Source of the DNA: an uncultured beta proteobacterium
Lineage (GTDB): Bacteria; Pseudomonadota; Gammaproteobacteria; Burkholderiales; Burkholderiaceae_C
Direction: 5' to 3'
DNA: 64,000 nucleotides
Assembly: GCA_903905735.1 (NCBI GenBank)
Contig: CAIVHU010000170.1
Coordinates: 46,785 to 110,784, forward strand
In this document: piece by piece, positions 1-6,990 of the stretch
Layout of the letters: each line of letters opens with the position of its first letter
How positions within the stretch are numbered: the first letter of the stretch is position 1
Position numbers and translations under genes: made by a program
The notes under the pieces: generated by a model
What the model was told of the DNA's origin: nothing
What the model saw: the letters and a program-made list of their open reading frames with translations, nothing else
The model's database searches: none

Positions 1-180
1 AACTTTCACGCACACATGTGGCACTCTCTGTACATTGTTTTTGTACAACTGATTAAGCACACCCCTGTTTTGCCAGTTGTTTGTGAACGCTTTGCCCAAG
101 TCACCTCGGCAATCCAATAACGTCTGGAGGTAGGTACTCAGATCAGTCAGTACATCGGTTTGGTAGTCTTTAAGTTCCAT
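1..180 (-). CDS. Type III restriction enzyme, Res (helicase/endonuclease) subunit, N-terminal fragment
   Basis: Only the first 60 codons lie in the window; the gene runs off the left edge. Translated on the minus strand from the ATG at 180, it begins MELKDYQTDVL and ends HVCVKV at the edge. That opening is typical of Res subunits of type III restriction-modification systems (DEAD/DEAH helicase plus nuclease), where HVCVKV normally leads directly into the Walker A motif, which here would lie just outside the window. A purine-rich AGG ribosome-binding stretch sits just before the ATG. The gene starts 26 nt after the Mod stop codon, so mod and res are probably one transcript. Family assignment rests on the N-terminus and on the neighbouring Mod gene. 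Confidence 0.75.
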   Translation of the reverse strand, partial: MELKDYQTDVLTDLSTYLQTLLDCRGDLGKAFTNNWQNRGVLNQLYKNNVQRVPHVCVKV

Positions 181-206
181 GGGAGGTTTACCTGTGGCCG
201 ATGTGA

Positions 207-1889
207 TTAGAAGCGAGTAATGTCACGCGGAATGCGTTTGAACGTAATGCCGTGCTTGTATAGAAAATCTTTATCCAATGCACACTTGTCTGCGTAGATC
301 ACGAATTTCTCTGGTCGTTTTCCATCGTCTTTCAGCAATGCCTTGATGTTCAGATTGGCAAGAAAGTCCATGTTCAGCGTGGTCACATGGTCACGTTCGT
401 AATAGAAAAGCCACAGCACGGTGTCACTGGACCCAAGCGCATAGCGGCTTACAGGGCTGACTGAATTGAATTGCTGAACGGTGGGTATGCTCTCCGTATA
501 GCTCACGTAGTCACGAATGACTGCTTCGCCCACTTCTTCGTTCAGGTTCATATCCTCCTTGAACAAAGCATCACCAACGGAATAAAAATCAAATCCACCA
601 CCAGTTCCAGCCTCTGCCTTTGACGCTTCACCATAACCGTCCATCACTCTACGCACACGCTCAGCAGTGACGGTTTCAGCGTAGTCCATCATTTCACAAA
701 GAATGAAACGGCGGCTGCCTCCGTCTTGAGCATTAAGTTTCAAAACCGCATGGGCTGTTGTTCCGCTTCCCGCGAAAGTATCCAAGACAATAGCTTCATC
801 GTTATCACACAACTCAAGGCAATCCAAAATTAAGTCTACAGGCTTCGGAAATTGAAACGCCGCCCCCAAGCCAAGTCGCCCTAACTCAGTCGTACCTTGT
901 TCACTGATGTACTTCGTTTCAAACCAAATTGATTTGGCCTTGACGCTCTCTTTCCGGTACTTTTCGAAGACCCTCCAACCCCCATCACGAGTCTGTCGTG
1001 CAAACAGGAACTCCGTTGATCCATTCTTTGTATTTTTGCTAAATTTCTCTTTGCCCCAACGCCAGCAACTCTCAATACCTTCGCTATTGAATGGCTCAAT
1101 CGCAATAGAGTCACTTGACTCGACCAATGATGGAATGTAATTTCCATCAGAATCAACAACACCCGGTTGAATAAATATGGGGTAAAAAAGGTTTGGACGA
1201 TTGAATCGACCAAACTTCGGATTTCTATTTCTTAACTCACGGCTTGAATACGCCCCAAACTGATCCTTATCAGGTAAATTTTTCCCTTCAGTTGACAACT
1301 CTCCAAGTTCAGAAAGTGTGCTTTTCCCAAAACACAACAGGTACTCGTGGGTCTTGGCAATTTGCTTGTAAGTTTGTCCCCGTTTGTTAGATTGAACAAT
1401 AATTTGAGCCAAGAAATTTGACTCTCCAAATATGTCATTCATCAGCAAGCGGAAATGGGTAATTTCGTTTTCATCTAGACTGACAAAAATGACACCATCT
1501 GTAGCTAACAATCGATGCAGCAGTTTCAATCGTGGATAGATCATGCAAAGCCACTTGTCATGGCGGCTTAAATCTTCACCCTCTTTGCCCACAACTTGCC
1601 CCAGCCATTTCATGATCTTGGGGTCGTTGACCGCATCGTTGTAAACCCAGCCTTCATTCCCCGTGTTGTAGGGCGGGTCGATATAGATGCAATTTACCTT
1701 GCCTTCAAACTCAGGCAGCAGACTCTTTAGTGCCTCTAAGTTGTCGCCGTGAATGATGCGGTTGGCAGTGGAATTGGTTGGTGTGCCCTCTTTCGCGGTA
1801 AAGGTGTATTGCTTGTCCAGTAGGCGAAATGGCACCTCATGATGGTGGTTGACCACCTTGTCTTTTCCTACCCAGTTCAGTGTTGGCAT
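207..1889 (-). CDS. Type III restriction-modification DNA methyltransferase (Mod), N6-adenine
   Basis: A 560-aa adenine-specific DNA methylase that would modify and specify the recognition site of a type III restriction system. The catalytic motif DPPYNTG is at residues 71-77 and the S-adenosylmethionine-binding motif DTFAGSGTT near 370. This order (catalytic motif first) is the beta-class arrangement of Mod and related enzymes. The stretch between the motifs should contain the target-recognition domain. The next gene on the same strand, 26 nt on, is a Res-like subunit, which supports the type III assignment. Codon use and base composition are visibly more AT-rich than in the core genes after 6.4 kb, as expected for an island gene. 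The recognition sequence cannot be read from the protein. Confidence 0.9.
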   Translation of the reverse strand: MPTLNWVGKDKVVNHHHEVPFRLLDKQYTFTAKEGTPTNSTANRIIHGDNLEALKSLLPEFEGKVNCIYIDPPYNTGNEGWVYNDAVNDPKIMKWLGQVVGKEGEDLSRHDKWLCMIYPRLKLLHRLLATDGVIFVSLDENEITHFRLLMNDIFGESNFLAQIIVQSNKRGQTYKQIAKTHEYLLCFGKSTLSELGELSTEGKNLPDKDQFGAYSSRELRNRNPKFGRFNRPNLFYPIFIQPGVVDSDGNYIPSLVESSDSIAIEPFNSEGIESCWRWGKEKFSKNTKNGSTEFLFARQTRDGGWRVFEKYRKESVKAKSIWFETKYISEQGTTELGRLGLGAAFQFPKPVDLILDCLELCDNDEAIVLDTFAGSGTTAHAVLKLNAQDGGSRRFILCEMMDYAETVTAERVRRVMDGYGEASKAEAGTGGGFDFYSVGDALFKEDMNLNEEVGEAVIRDYVSYTESIPTVQQFNSVSPVSRYALGSSDTVLWLFYYERDHVTTLNMDFLANLNIKALLKDDGKRPEKFVIYADKCALDKDFLYKHGITFKRIPRDITRF

Positions 1890-2033
1890 TGGTTACTTGT
1901 TCTCTGTGAATCAGTTGAAATTGTTGGCAATAGGCTTTCAATGCCTATCAAAGCCACTTGAATAGCGGTTGTTGCGGATTTAGCGTTTCGCAATAGCGTT
2001 ACATGGTTTGCTGACATACATAAAACCCCCTGT

Positions 2034-2918
2034 TTACGGCTTGAAACCGGGCGCAAGAACGGCACTTGAAACACCGAAAAGGAGTTTGTCAGAGTTTTTT
2101 AACCACAGGCGATAGCGACTTGAATCTAGGCTGTAATCGGGAGTGCAATCGACACCCAGTTGAAGCAGCACATAACCCGTAATTGCTGCACGCGCAGGCA
2201 CGATGATTCGACCATCTTTTAACCCGTAATCCTTAGCAACTAGGTCAGGGTGCGGATGGTTCGGATGAGGCACCAACTCCATTTCTACCATCCGACCCCA
2301 CTGAAAATCTTTCTCAGCTTGCTCGTGATCTGATATTTCACCACCTTCTATCAGTGATGGTTTCTCAATCCTTGTCAGCACAAGGTCACGGAATTCCTTG
2401 CTCTTTCTGTCAAAACACCTAACGTGCCAACGCTGACCACTGTCAACTAGAGCAAAAGGCACGATTTCACGTTTGCTTGTGCCTCTTTTTAAGCTGTGAT
2501 AGACCAACCTGACAGCACCATGTTGATGAATGGCGCGGGTGATTACTGACAGCACGGTCAGCGATGGCAAATTGAGGCGGACAGGGCTTTCACAGGTCAG
2601 GAAGCCACTTGTAGCCTTGCCAATTCCCTCACCAAACCCCTTGGAAAGTGCCGACAGCACACGTTCAGGGTCATGGTTAAAAAGTGGCTTGAAATCTTCT
2701 GCGGGAATATAGACCTTGCGCCGCCCATCAAAACGAGTGTTCTCTGGTGCTGCATCACGGTACGCAGTCAGATCGCGCGTGGCAACGATAGACACAACCC
2801 CGAAGCGGTCACATATGTGAGGTCGGCCAATTGAACCCAAGAAAAAGAGCCTGAAATCAATGAAAGCCAGACGCTCAAGCTGCGCCTGATTGAAGTTTTT
2901 TAGTGCTGGGTTATCCAT
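2034..2918 (-). CDS. WYL-domain transcriptional regulator, CapW/BrxR-type
   Basis: A 294-aa regulator with an N-terminal winged-helix part (about residues 10-75, including RLAFIDFRLFFLG and ATRDL) and a central WYL domain (about 130-200, with RWHVRCFD in place of the canonical WYL strand). A C-terminal extension follows. This architecture matches the CapW/BrxR family, homodimeric repressors that sit at the edge of phage-defence islands and bind inverted repeats in their promoters. It is divergent from the five-gene operon starting at 3039 and precedes the mod-res pair on its own strand. It therefore probably controls one or both. The family call comes from recognisable sequence features; what it senses is unknown. 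Confidence 0.8.
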   Translation of the reverse strand: MDNPALKNFNQAQLERLAFIDFRLFFLGSIGRPHICDRFGVVSIVATRDLTAYRDAAPENTRFDGRRKVYIPAEDFKPLFNHDPERVLSALSKGFGEGIGKATSGFLTCESPVRLNLPSLTVLSVITRAIHQHGAVRLVYHSLKRGTSKREIVPFALVDSGQRWHVRCFDRKSKEFRDLVLTRIEKPSLIEGGEISDHEQAEKDFQWGRMVEMELVPHPNHPHPDLVAKDYGLKDGRIIVPARAAITGYVLLQLGVDCTPDYSLDSSRYRLWLKNSDKLLFGVSSAVLAPGFKP

Positions 2919-2962
2919 GCTATCTGATCAATCTTCCCTGTAGATTAGGCAGTATAAGACAC

Positions 2963-3015
2963 AAATAGTGTACTTGACAATAACTATTTGTTAGTGTACA
3001 ATACACCCTAACAAA
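2963..3015 (+). promoter_or_regulatory. Sigma70 promoter with overlapping operator-like inverted repeats
   Basis: In the 120-bp gap between the WYL regulator and the operon, TTGACA (2974-2979) and TACAAT (2997-3002) are separated by exactly 17 nt, a near-consensus sigma70 promoter reading toward 3039. TTTGTTAG (2987-2994) and CTAACAAA (3008-3015) form an inverted repeat, with inner arms GTGTA/TACAC (2994-2998, 3002-3006), centred over the -10 box. A second dyad, AAATAGT (2963-2969) and ACTATTT (2983-2989), overlaps the -35 box. TAGTGTAC also occurs directly repeated at 2966 and 2992. The placement suits repression by the adjacent WYL protein; that link is inferred. Confidence 0.7.
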
Positions 3016-3038
3016 AAGACTACATAACATATCATCGT

Positions 3039-4013
3039 ATGCCCAAAAGCACTGATTCAGCAGCCACAACGAAAAGAAAAATTGCTGGCAAAAAGCCAAC
3101 TCCCAACAAGACAACCTCACCCGCTTGGGCTGCGTTTTCAGAGCGACTGGTCAGCGCCTTGCAGAGCCTTGAATCAGATCAATGGCTCATTATTCAAAAA
3201 ATGGGTTCAACTTCAGACTGGGTGCAAATGTTCGCGGAGGGCAATGGCAGGTTCCGGGTGGAAACGAAGTCAAACGCTTACCGCGAACCAAATGAGGAAC
3301 TGACGCTGGAACAACAGGAGTTACTGAGTCGTATTGGCTGGCATGAACCCACAGGTGCTGGTTCAACCCCTGCAAATGACCCCCACGGTTCACCAAACCA
3401 TTTCCTTGACCTCACCCTGCCACGCAATGCCAGCAAGCTGCTCAATGTCACGGTAACAACCTTTACGGATGTACTGGGTGTCGCAGAACCTGACGTTTTG
3501 CGGTACGAAGCGTTTTATCCAAACGGTGATTCACTTATGTTGCCTGAACTGTGCCTGAAGCCTCTAATCAGCCAGCGCGACAACAGTGAGAACCCGCAGC
3601 TTCGCAAGCAACTCAAAGCAATCATTCACGAAATGACAGGGCTTACATCACTGGATTTTGATGAGTCGGGCGATCTTGGGCCAATCACTTTTGGACAGTT
3701 TTCCGCATACGTGCGACTGGTCGAAAACGACCCATACGTCAGAGTTTACTGCCCGATCATTGATGACGTAGAGGTGACTCTACCCTTGTTTGAAAAGCTA
3801 AACGCCCTCAATTGTGTTTATGGACACATGCATTTTTGCGTTCTCAACGACTGTGTGACCTGCGTCAGCGATGTACTCATCACGCCAATGACCGCGTCCT
3901 ATGTGGCGCATGGAGTTGCCAATTTTTTACAAATCTGCGAAGAATTCGGGACTGAAATAAGGGATGAATTTGGCTGCTACACGCCTTCAAACCAACGTCT
4001 AGTAACGCACTAG
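3039..4013 (+). CDS. Putative peptide-binding chaperone, TY-Chap/YbjN-like
   Basis: A 324-aa cytoplasmic protein, first gene of the island operon. The first ~25 residues are Lys/Thr/Pro-rich and probably disordered. Residues ~30-110 (WAAFSERLVSALQ, then LIIQKM and WVQMFAEG) resemble the N-terminal domain of the T3SS-chaperone/YbjN-like proteins called TY-Chap. The C-terminal half (~190-310, ending in a MTASYVAHGV stretch) has the alternating strand/helix look of a YbjN-type chaperone domain. Such proteins are predicted to bind peptides or partner proteins in bacterial conflict systems. No catalytic motif is visible. The next gene starts 10 nt after the stop, so co-expression is likely. The family match is from memory of sequence style and should be read as moderate. 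Confidence 0.5.
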   Translation: MPKSTDSAATTKRKIAGKKPTPNKTTSPAWAAFSERLVSALQSLESDQWLIIQKMGSTSDWVQMFAEGNGRFRVETKSNAYREPNEELTLEQQELLSRIGWHEPTGAGSTPANDPHGSPNHFLDLTLPRNASKLLNVTVTTFTDVLGVAEPDVLRYEAFYPNGDSLMLPELCLKPLISQRDNSENPQLRKQLKAIIHEMTGLTSLDFDESGDLGPITFGQFSAYVRLVENDPYVRVYCPIIDDVEVTLPLFEKLNALNCVYGHMHFCVLNDCVTCVSDVLITPMTASYVAHGVANFLQICEEFGTEIRDEFGCYTPSNQRLVTH

Positions 4014-4023
4014 AGGGGACCAA

Positions 4024-4524
4024 ATGAGCAGACCAGACACCGTGACCATTACGAGCAATCATTGGTATCTACCAGACGTGTCCAAGGCGTTTGACCTTTG
4101 GCTTGAAGGTGATGCAAGTCCCCAAGAGCGTCAAGCCGTAATTGAAAAAACGATAGCGGATCGTGCCAACTGGAAGCCAAGTCAAGAAGGCATGGCACTT
4201 TTTGAAGCCTTAAAAGTCTTCATTGGGCACAGGGTCAGGATCGAATTCTGGGATTCAGAAATGGTGATGTTCCCTGAAGAAGCACCATTTCCGATAGTGG
4301 CGGATTGTCACGGTCTGGTTTTGCTTGACGTAGACGGTTTTACGCAAGCCTTCATTCAGATCAGCAATCCCGTTGAATTGCAAACACCAGAGGGCTATTC
4401 GTCAGCGTCATTCCTGATGCAGTCACCCGATGGTCAGTACCTGCTGGCACCGCTGAATGGACTTTATCAAATAGCGGTCAGTTCTGATGACGACAACAGC
4501 CGCAGCGAACTGGAGGGCAGTTGA
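4024..4524 (+). CDS. Unknown protein of the island operon, possible small beta-barrel
   Basis: A 166-aa protein that I do not recognise. Residues ~55-110 (LKVFIGHRVRIEFWD, then IVADCHGLVLLDVDG and AFIQISN) read as alternating beta strands of the sort found in SH3/Sm-like small barrels. The N-terminal ~50 residues look helical and charged, and the last ~15 are acidic and Ser-rich. There is no signal peptide or membrane segment. It begins 10 nt after the upstream gene, and its stop overlaps the start of the deacetylase-like gene by 4 nt, a sign of translational coupling. A role as partner or adaptor of the deacetylase is an inference from position only. Confidence 0.6.
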   Translation: MSRPDTVTITSNHWYLPDVSKAFDLWLEGDASPQERQAVIEKTIADRANWKPSQEGMALFEALKVFIGHRVRIEFWDSEMVMFPEEAPFPIVADCHGLVLLDVDGFTQAFIQISNPVELQTPEGYSSASFLMQSPDGQYLLAPLNGLYQIAVSSDDDNSRSELEGS

Positions 4525-5381
4525 AAGTTTTTTACAGACCCGAAATGAGCGCCTTTACGGAGTCGTTTTCCCCCAGCAGCAGCAAGCCTCGTTTGGTGGT
4601 TCAAGACTGGCAAAACGATCCCCAAATCAACTGTGAAATTTGCAGTTTTTCACCTGCCACATTCCAACAACTGAAACTGGCGCACGATGGCGACTACGTT
4701 GATGGCGTTCTTTCAGGCAGGTACGACAACGGCTTTGGAAACAACGATCCTGCCATAGCAGAAAGCTTGCCATTCGTCGCAGGGTCGATGATTGCTGCAT
4801 CTGAATATGCGATTCGCAATCGTGAAGTTGTGTGCAGCCCATCAAGTGGGAGCCACCACGCGGGTACAGATTTTGGGGCCGGGTATTGCAGCTTCAACGC
4901 ATTGCTAATTGCGGCAATGGTCATGAAGCAAAAGGGCTTGGTGGAACGTGTTGCCTTGATCGACGTAGATAGACACTGGGCTGACGGGTCTGACCAAATC
5001 ATTCGGCACCACGGTCTTAAATGGATCGTGCATAGAAGCCAAGGCAAGTTCTTCAACAGCCGCCAAGACTGCATCAATGGTCGTTACATGCGTTGGCTAA
5101 ACAAAGCCATTGCAGACTGTTCTGGGGCAGATTTGGTGCTGTTTAACGCGGGGGTGGATGGTCACATCAACGATTTGTTGGGCGGCTTGCATACGACTGA
5201 AGAATTGGCAGAGCGTGATCGCGCTGTATTTGAAAAGCTTGGGCACAAACCTACTGTAATTTCACTTGCTGGGGGCTATCAGTTGGACGCTGAAGGCACC
5301 ACACCCGCAGAACGTCTTGAGCCTGTGTTAGCCCTGCACAGGCAAACCGCACGGATTCACACCCAATTATTTCCAGCATAA
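4521..5381 (+). CDS. Histone deacetylase-family (arginase-deacetylase fold) amidohydrolase
   Basis: A 286-aa Zn-dependent deacetylase-like enzyme. The HDAC active-site set is complete: catalytic His pair H112-H113 in SGSHHAG, GYCSFN at 121-126, metal ligands D150 and H152 in DVDRHW, third ligand D213 in AGVDGH, and the transition-state Tyr Y253 in AGGYQ. In the family these residues remove acetyl groups from lysines, polyamines or small molecules. At 286 aa it is shorter than typical bacterial acetylpolyamine amidohydrolases (~340 aa). Start is GTG/TTG-like at 4521, overlapping the upstream stop by 4 nt. It lies in the middle of a probably WYL-regulated island operon beside a type III restriction system, an unusual setting for this fold. 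Substrate unknown. Confidence 0.85.
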   Translation: MKVFYRPEMSAFTESFSPSSSKPRLVVQDWQNDPQINCEICSFSPATFQQLKLAHDGDYVDGVLSGRYDNGFGNNDPAIAESLPFVAGSMIAASEYAIRNREVVCSPSSGSHHAGTDFGAGYCSFNALLIAAMVMKQKGLVERVALIDVDRHWADGSDQIIRHHGLKWIVHRSQGKFFNSRQDCINGRYMRWLNKAIADCSGADLVLFNAGVDGHINDLLGGLHTTEELAERDRAVFEKLGHKPTVISLAGGYQLDAEGTTPAERLEPVLALHRQTARIHTQLFPA

Positions 5382-5429
5382 AGATAGCTCGTCCATCACC
5401 GCCAGCACACTCAGAACAAGGATTTCGAT

Positions 5430-5900
5430 ATGACAATAAGCAATAACGGTAGCGACCTTTATCAGCAGATTTACAAGAAGCTGTTGGTGGTGGTGCCCAG
5501 CCTTTTGACAATCGAAGAAAGCGGCAAGTCCGTTGTGAGTGGTTACATGGACTTGAGTCTGGACATACTCAAACGTGGCTCGGACAAAAACATCATTGCC
5601 TTGTCGCACTATTACAAGCATCCGTCAGGCGATATGGTCGCTGACCCCGACATGGAGGTTGCCGTTTACCCCGCTAGAAACATGGCAGAAGCCTTAAGTT
5701 ATCAAGACACCTATGGATACCGAACTGTTTACACCAATGGCGGGACGATGGTGGATGTACGCGCCCGGCGTGACCTGAACGAGTTCCTGAATCAGTGGCT
5801 GGACAACCTGATTCAGCAGGGGCATTGCATCACAGCAGACCTCGGTATTCCGATGGCTGAATCTGATGCCAGTGCTGCAGCCATCCTCGCAACTCACTGA
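5430..5900 (+). CDS. DUF6908/DUF1249-like protein
   Basis: A 156-aa cytoplasmic protein. The core (~40-135) reads SGYMDLSLDIL, LSHYYKHPSGDM, DPDMEVAVYP, AEALSYQDTYG and LNEFLNQWLDNL. This series resembles the DUF1249/DUF6908 group, proteins of unknown function that often travel on integrative elements. No catalytic signature is evident. It begins 48 nt after the deacetylase stop with a weak ribosome-binding site and is followed 11 nt later by the next small gene. It could be a later module of the same transcript or a passenger of the mobile element. The DUF match is from recall of conserved motifs, not from a search. Confidence 0.6.
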   Translation: MTISNNGSDLYQQIYKKLLVVVPSLLTIEESGKSVVSGYMDLSLDILKRGSDKNIIALSHYYKHPSGDMVADPDMEVAVYPARNMAEALSYQDTYGYRTVYTNGGTMVDVRARRDLNEFLNQWLDNLIQQGHCITADLGIPMAESDASAAAILATH

Positions 5901-5911
5901 GGCGTAAAACC

Positions 5912-6247
5912 ATGTGGCTGTTTACCAGTGGCGGGTTCGTGTCGATAGTGGCAAGCCGTGATTGTCAGGATGACCTGATCGTAAGGGCGCGGGTTAGGAA
6001 CCATCTACAAGCCCTGTTTCCACAGGCTGTGATCACCGAAACGGTGGATGCCGACTATCGGTTCAGGACTATCGTTAACAGAAAGGTGGTTCGGAAATTT
6101 GTGACCGATCAAGTCAGTGTTATCAGATACGGCAACTTCAAGAACAGCATTTCAGACCCACGGTACCGCTCCGCCTCCAACCGGGTATGGGGTGTGATGC
6201 ATGAATTGCAGGGGATGTACAGTCAATACGATGATGACAATCGTTAG
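5912..6247 (+). CDS. Small unknown island protein (MWLFT family)
   Basis: A 111-aa protein beginning MWLFTSGGFVSIVA and continuing with RARVRNHLQ. Small proteins opening with MWLFT and carrying a VRARV strand are common hypothetical proteins of islands and phages; their function is not known to me. It is basic, has no membrane segment and lies 11 nt downstream of the DUF6908-like gene, so the two are probably co-translated. It is the last gene before the composition changes to that of the core genome. Confidence 0.6.
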   Translation: MWLFTSGGFVSIVASRDCQDDLIVRARVRNHLQALFPQAVITETVDADYRFRTIVNRKVVRKFVTDQVSVIRYGNFKNSISDPRYRSASNRVWGVMHELQGMYSQYDDDNR

Positions 6248-6400
6248 GCTTAACGTGAGGCAGTCAAAATTTGTCGTCACTGGGGGGTGCGCTTTTCTAT
6301 TTGGCGGTATTTTTGGCGGTATTTATGAAAACCAAATTGAATAGACCCTTATTCCATGCGGGATGCAGCTTGTTTTTCAATGGCACCTATCCCAAGACAC
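6248..6400. other. Probable island edge: non-coding, with 12-bp tandem repeat
   Basis: No gene is visible here. TTGGCGGTATTT occurs twice in direct tandem (6301-6312 and 6313-6324). Similar short tandem arms are often seen near attachment sites of tyrosine recombinases, where they act as integrase arm-type sites. The AT-rich accessory genes end at 6247 and GC-rich core genes begin at 6462, so the transition falls in this stretch. No integrase gene or tRNA is present in the window, and the matching left end would lie outside it. The attachment-site reading is inference. Confidence 0.35.
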
Positions 6401-6438
6401 AAAAAACCCGCATCGGCCTAAAGCCTTTGCGGGTTTTT
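6401..6438. terminator. Bidirectional rho-independent terminator
   Basis: AAAAACCCGCA (6402-6412) and TGCGGGTTTTT (6428-6438) form an 11-bp hairpin with T-runs on both strands. It can end the island transcript on the plus strand and the DUF6172 gene on the minus strand. Confidence 0.85.
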
Positions 6439-6461
6439 CATTGGTGGGGTGGATTGGGCGA

Positions 6462-6776
6462 CTAATCGATGCTGTCGGCCTGTTCACCTGGCAGGCGGAC
6501 CTTGCGAACGCCGGGCTTGGCAATGAGTTCCAGATAGAAAGCATCCGCGCCCTCTTGCGCGGCAGCGTCGATCAGGGCGGTGATGGTCGCGACATGAACG
6601 CCAGCTGCCACGTCCTGATTGAGGCCAAAGCGGCAGTCAAAGTCCCAAAAATCGACCCCTTCGGGCAGTGCCTTATTGCGTTCGCGCTTCATGTACTGGC
6701 GAATCTCGTGTTTGACGGCTTCCAGAACGCGGTCGCGGTTTTTGCCTTCAATGTTGATTTTGAATGTCTTTTTCAC
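6462..6776 (-). CDS. DUF6172 family protein
   Basis: A 104-aa conserved protein of unknown function. KKTFKINIEGK, VLEAVKHEIRQYMKRER, VDFWDFDCRFG and GADAFYLELIAKPGVR are the recognisable landmarks. I place the start at the GTG at 6776 because AAAGGA precedes it at good spacing and homologues begin at KKTF; an in-frame ATG 14 codons upstream (6818) is possible. It is a single-gene unit on the minus strand, with the 6401-6438 hairpin as terminator. Confidence 0.75.
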   Translation of the reverse strand: MKKTFKINIEGKNRDRVLEAVKHEIRQYMKRERNKALPEGVDFWDFDCRFGLNQDVAAGVHVATITALIDAAAQEGADAFYLELIAKPGVRKVRLPGEQADSID

Positions 6777-6990
6777 AATATCCTTTGAATCAAGTTGAAC
6801 CCTGCCGACTATGGACACGCCGTATCACCGATGCCGGTCAACAACCTGCAGCCGCACGCCACAGCAGAATTCCCAGGGTAGCGATTATGCGACCAGCACA
6901 TGCATACATCGACGTTGACCACGCCGTGTGTGTTACACCATGCACCCACGCCCGACGGCCAGCCACTCCTTTTGATCTTTTGAGCACACC

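Noticed and set aside
6271..6465. 64-codon open frame at the island edge
   Set aside because: Runs through the tandem repeat and the terminator hairpin; not protein-like.
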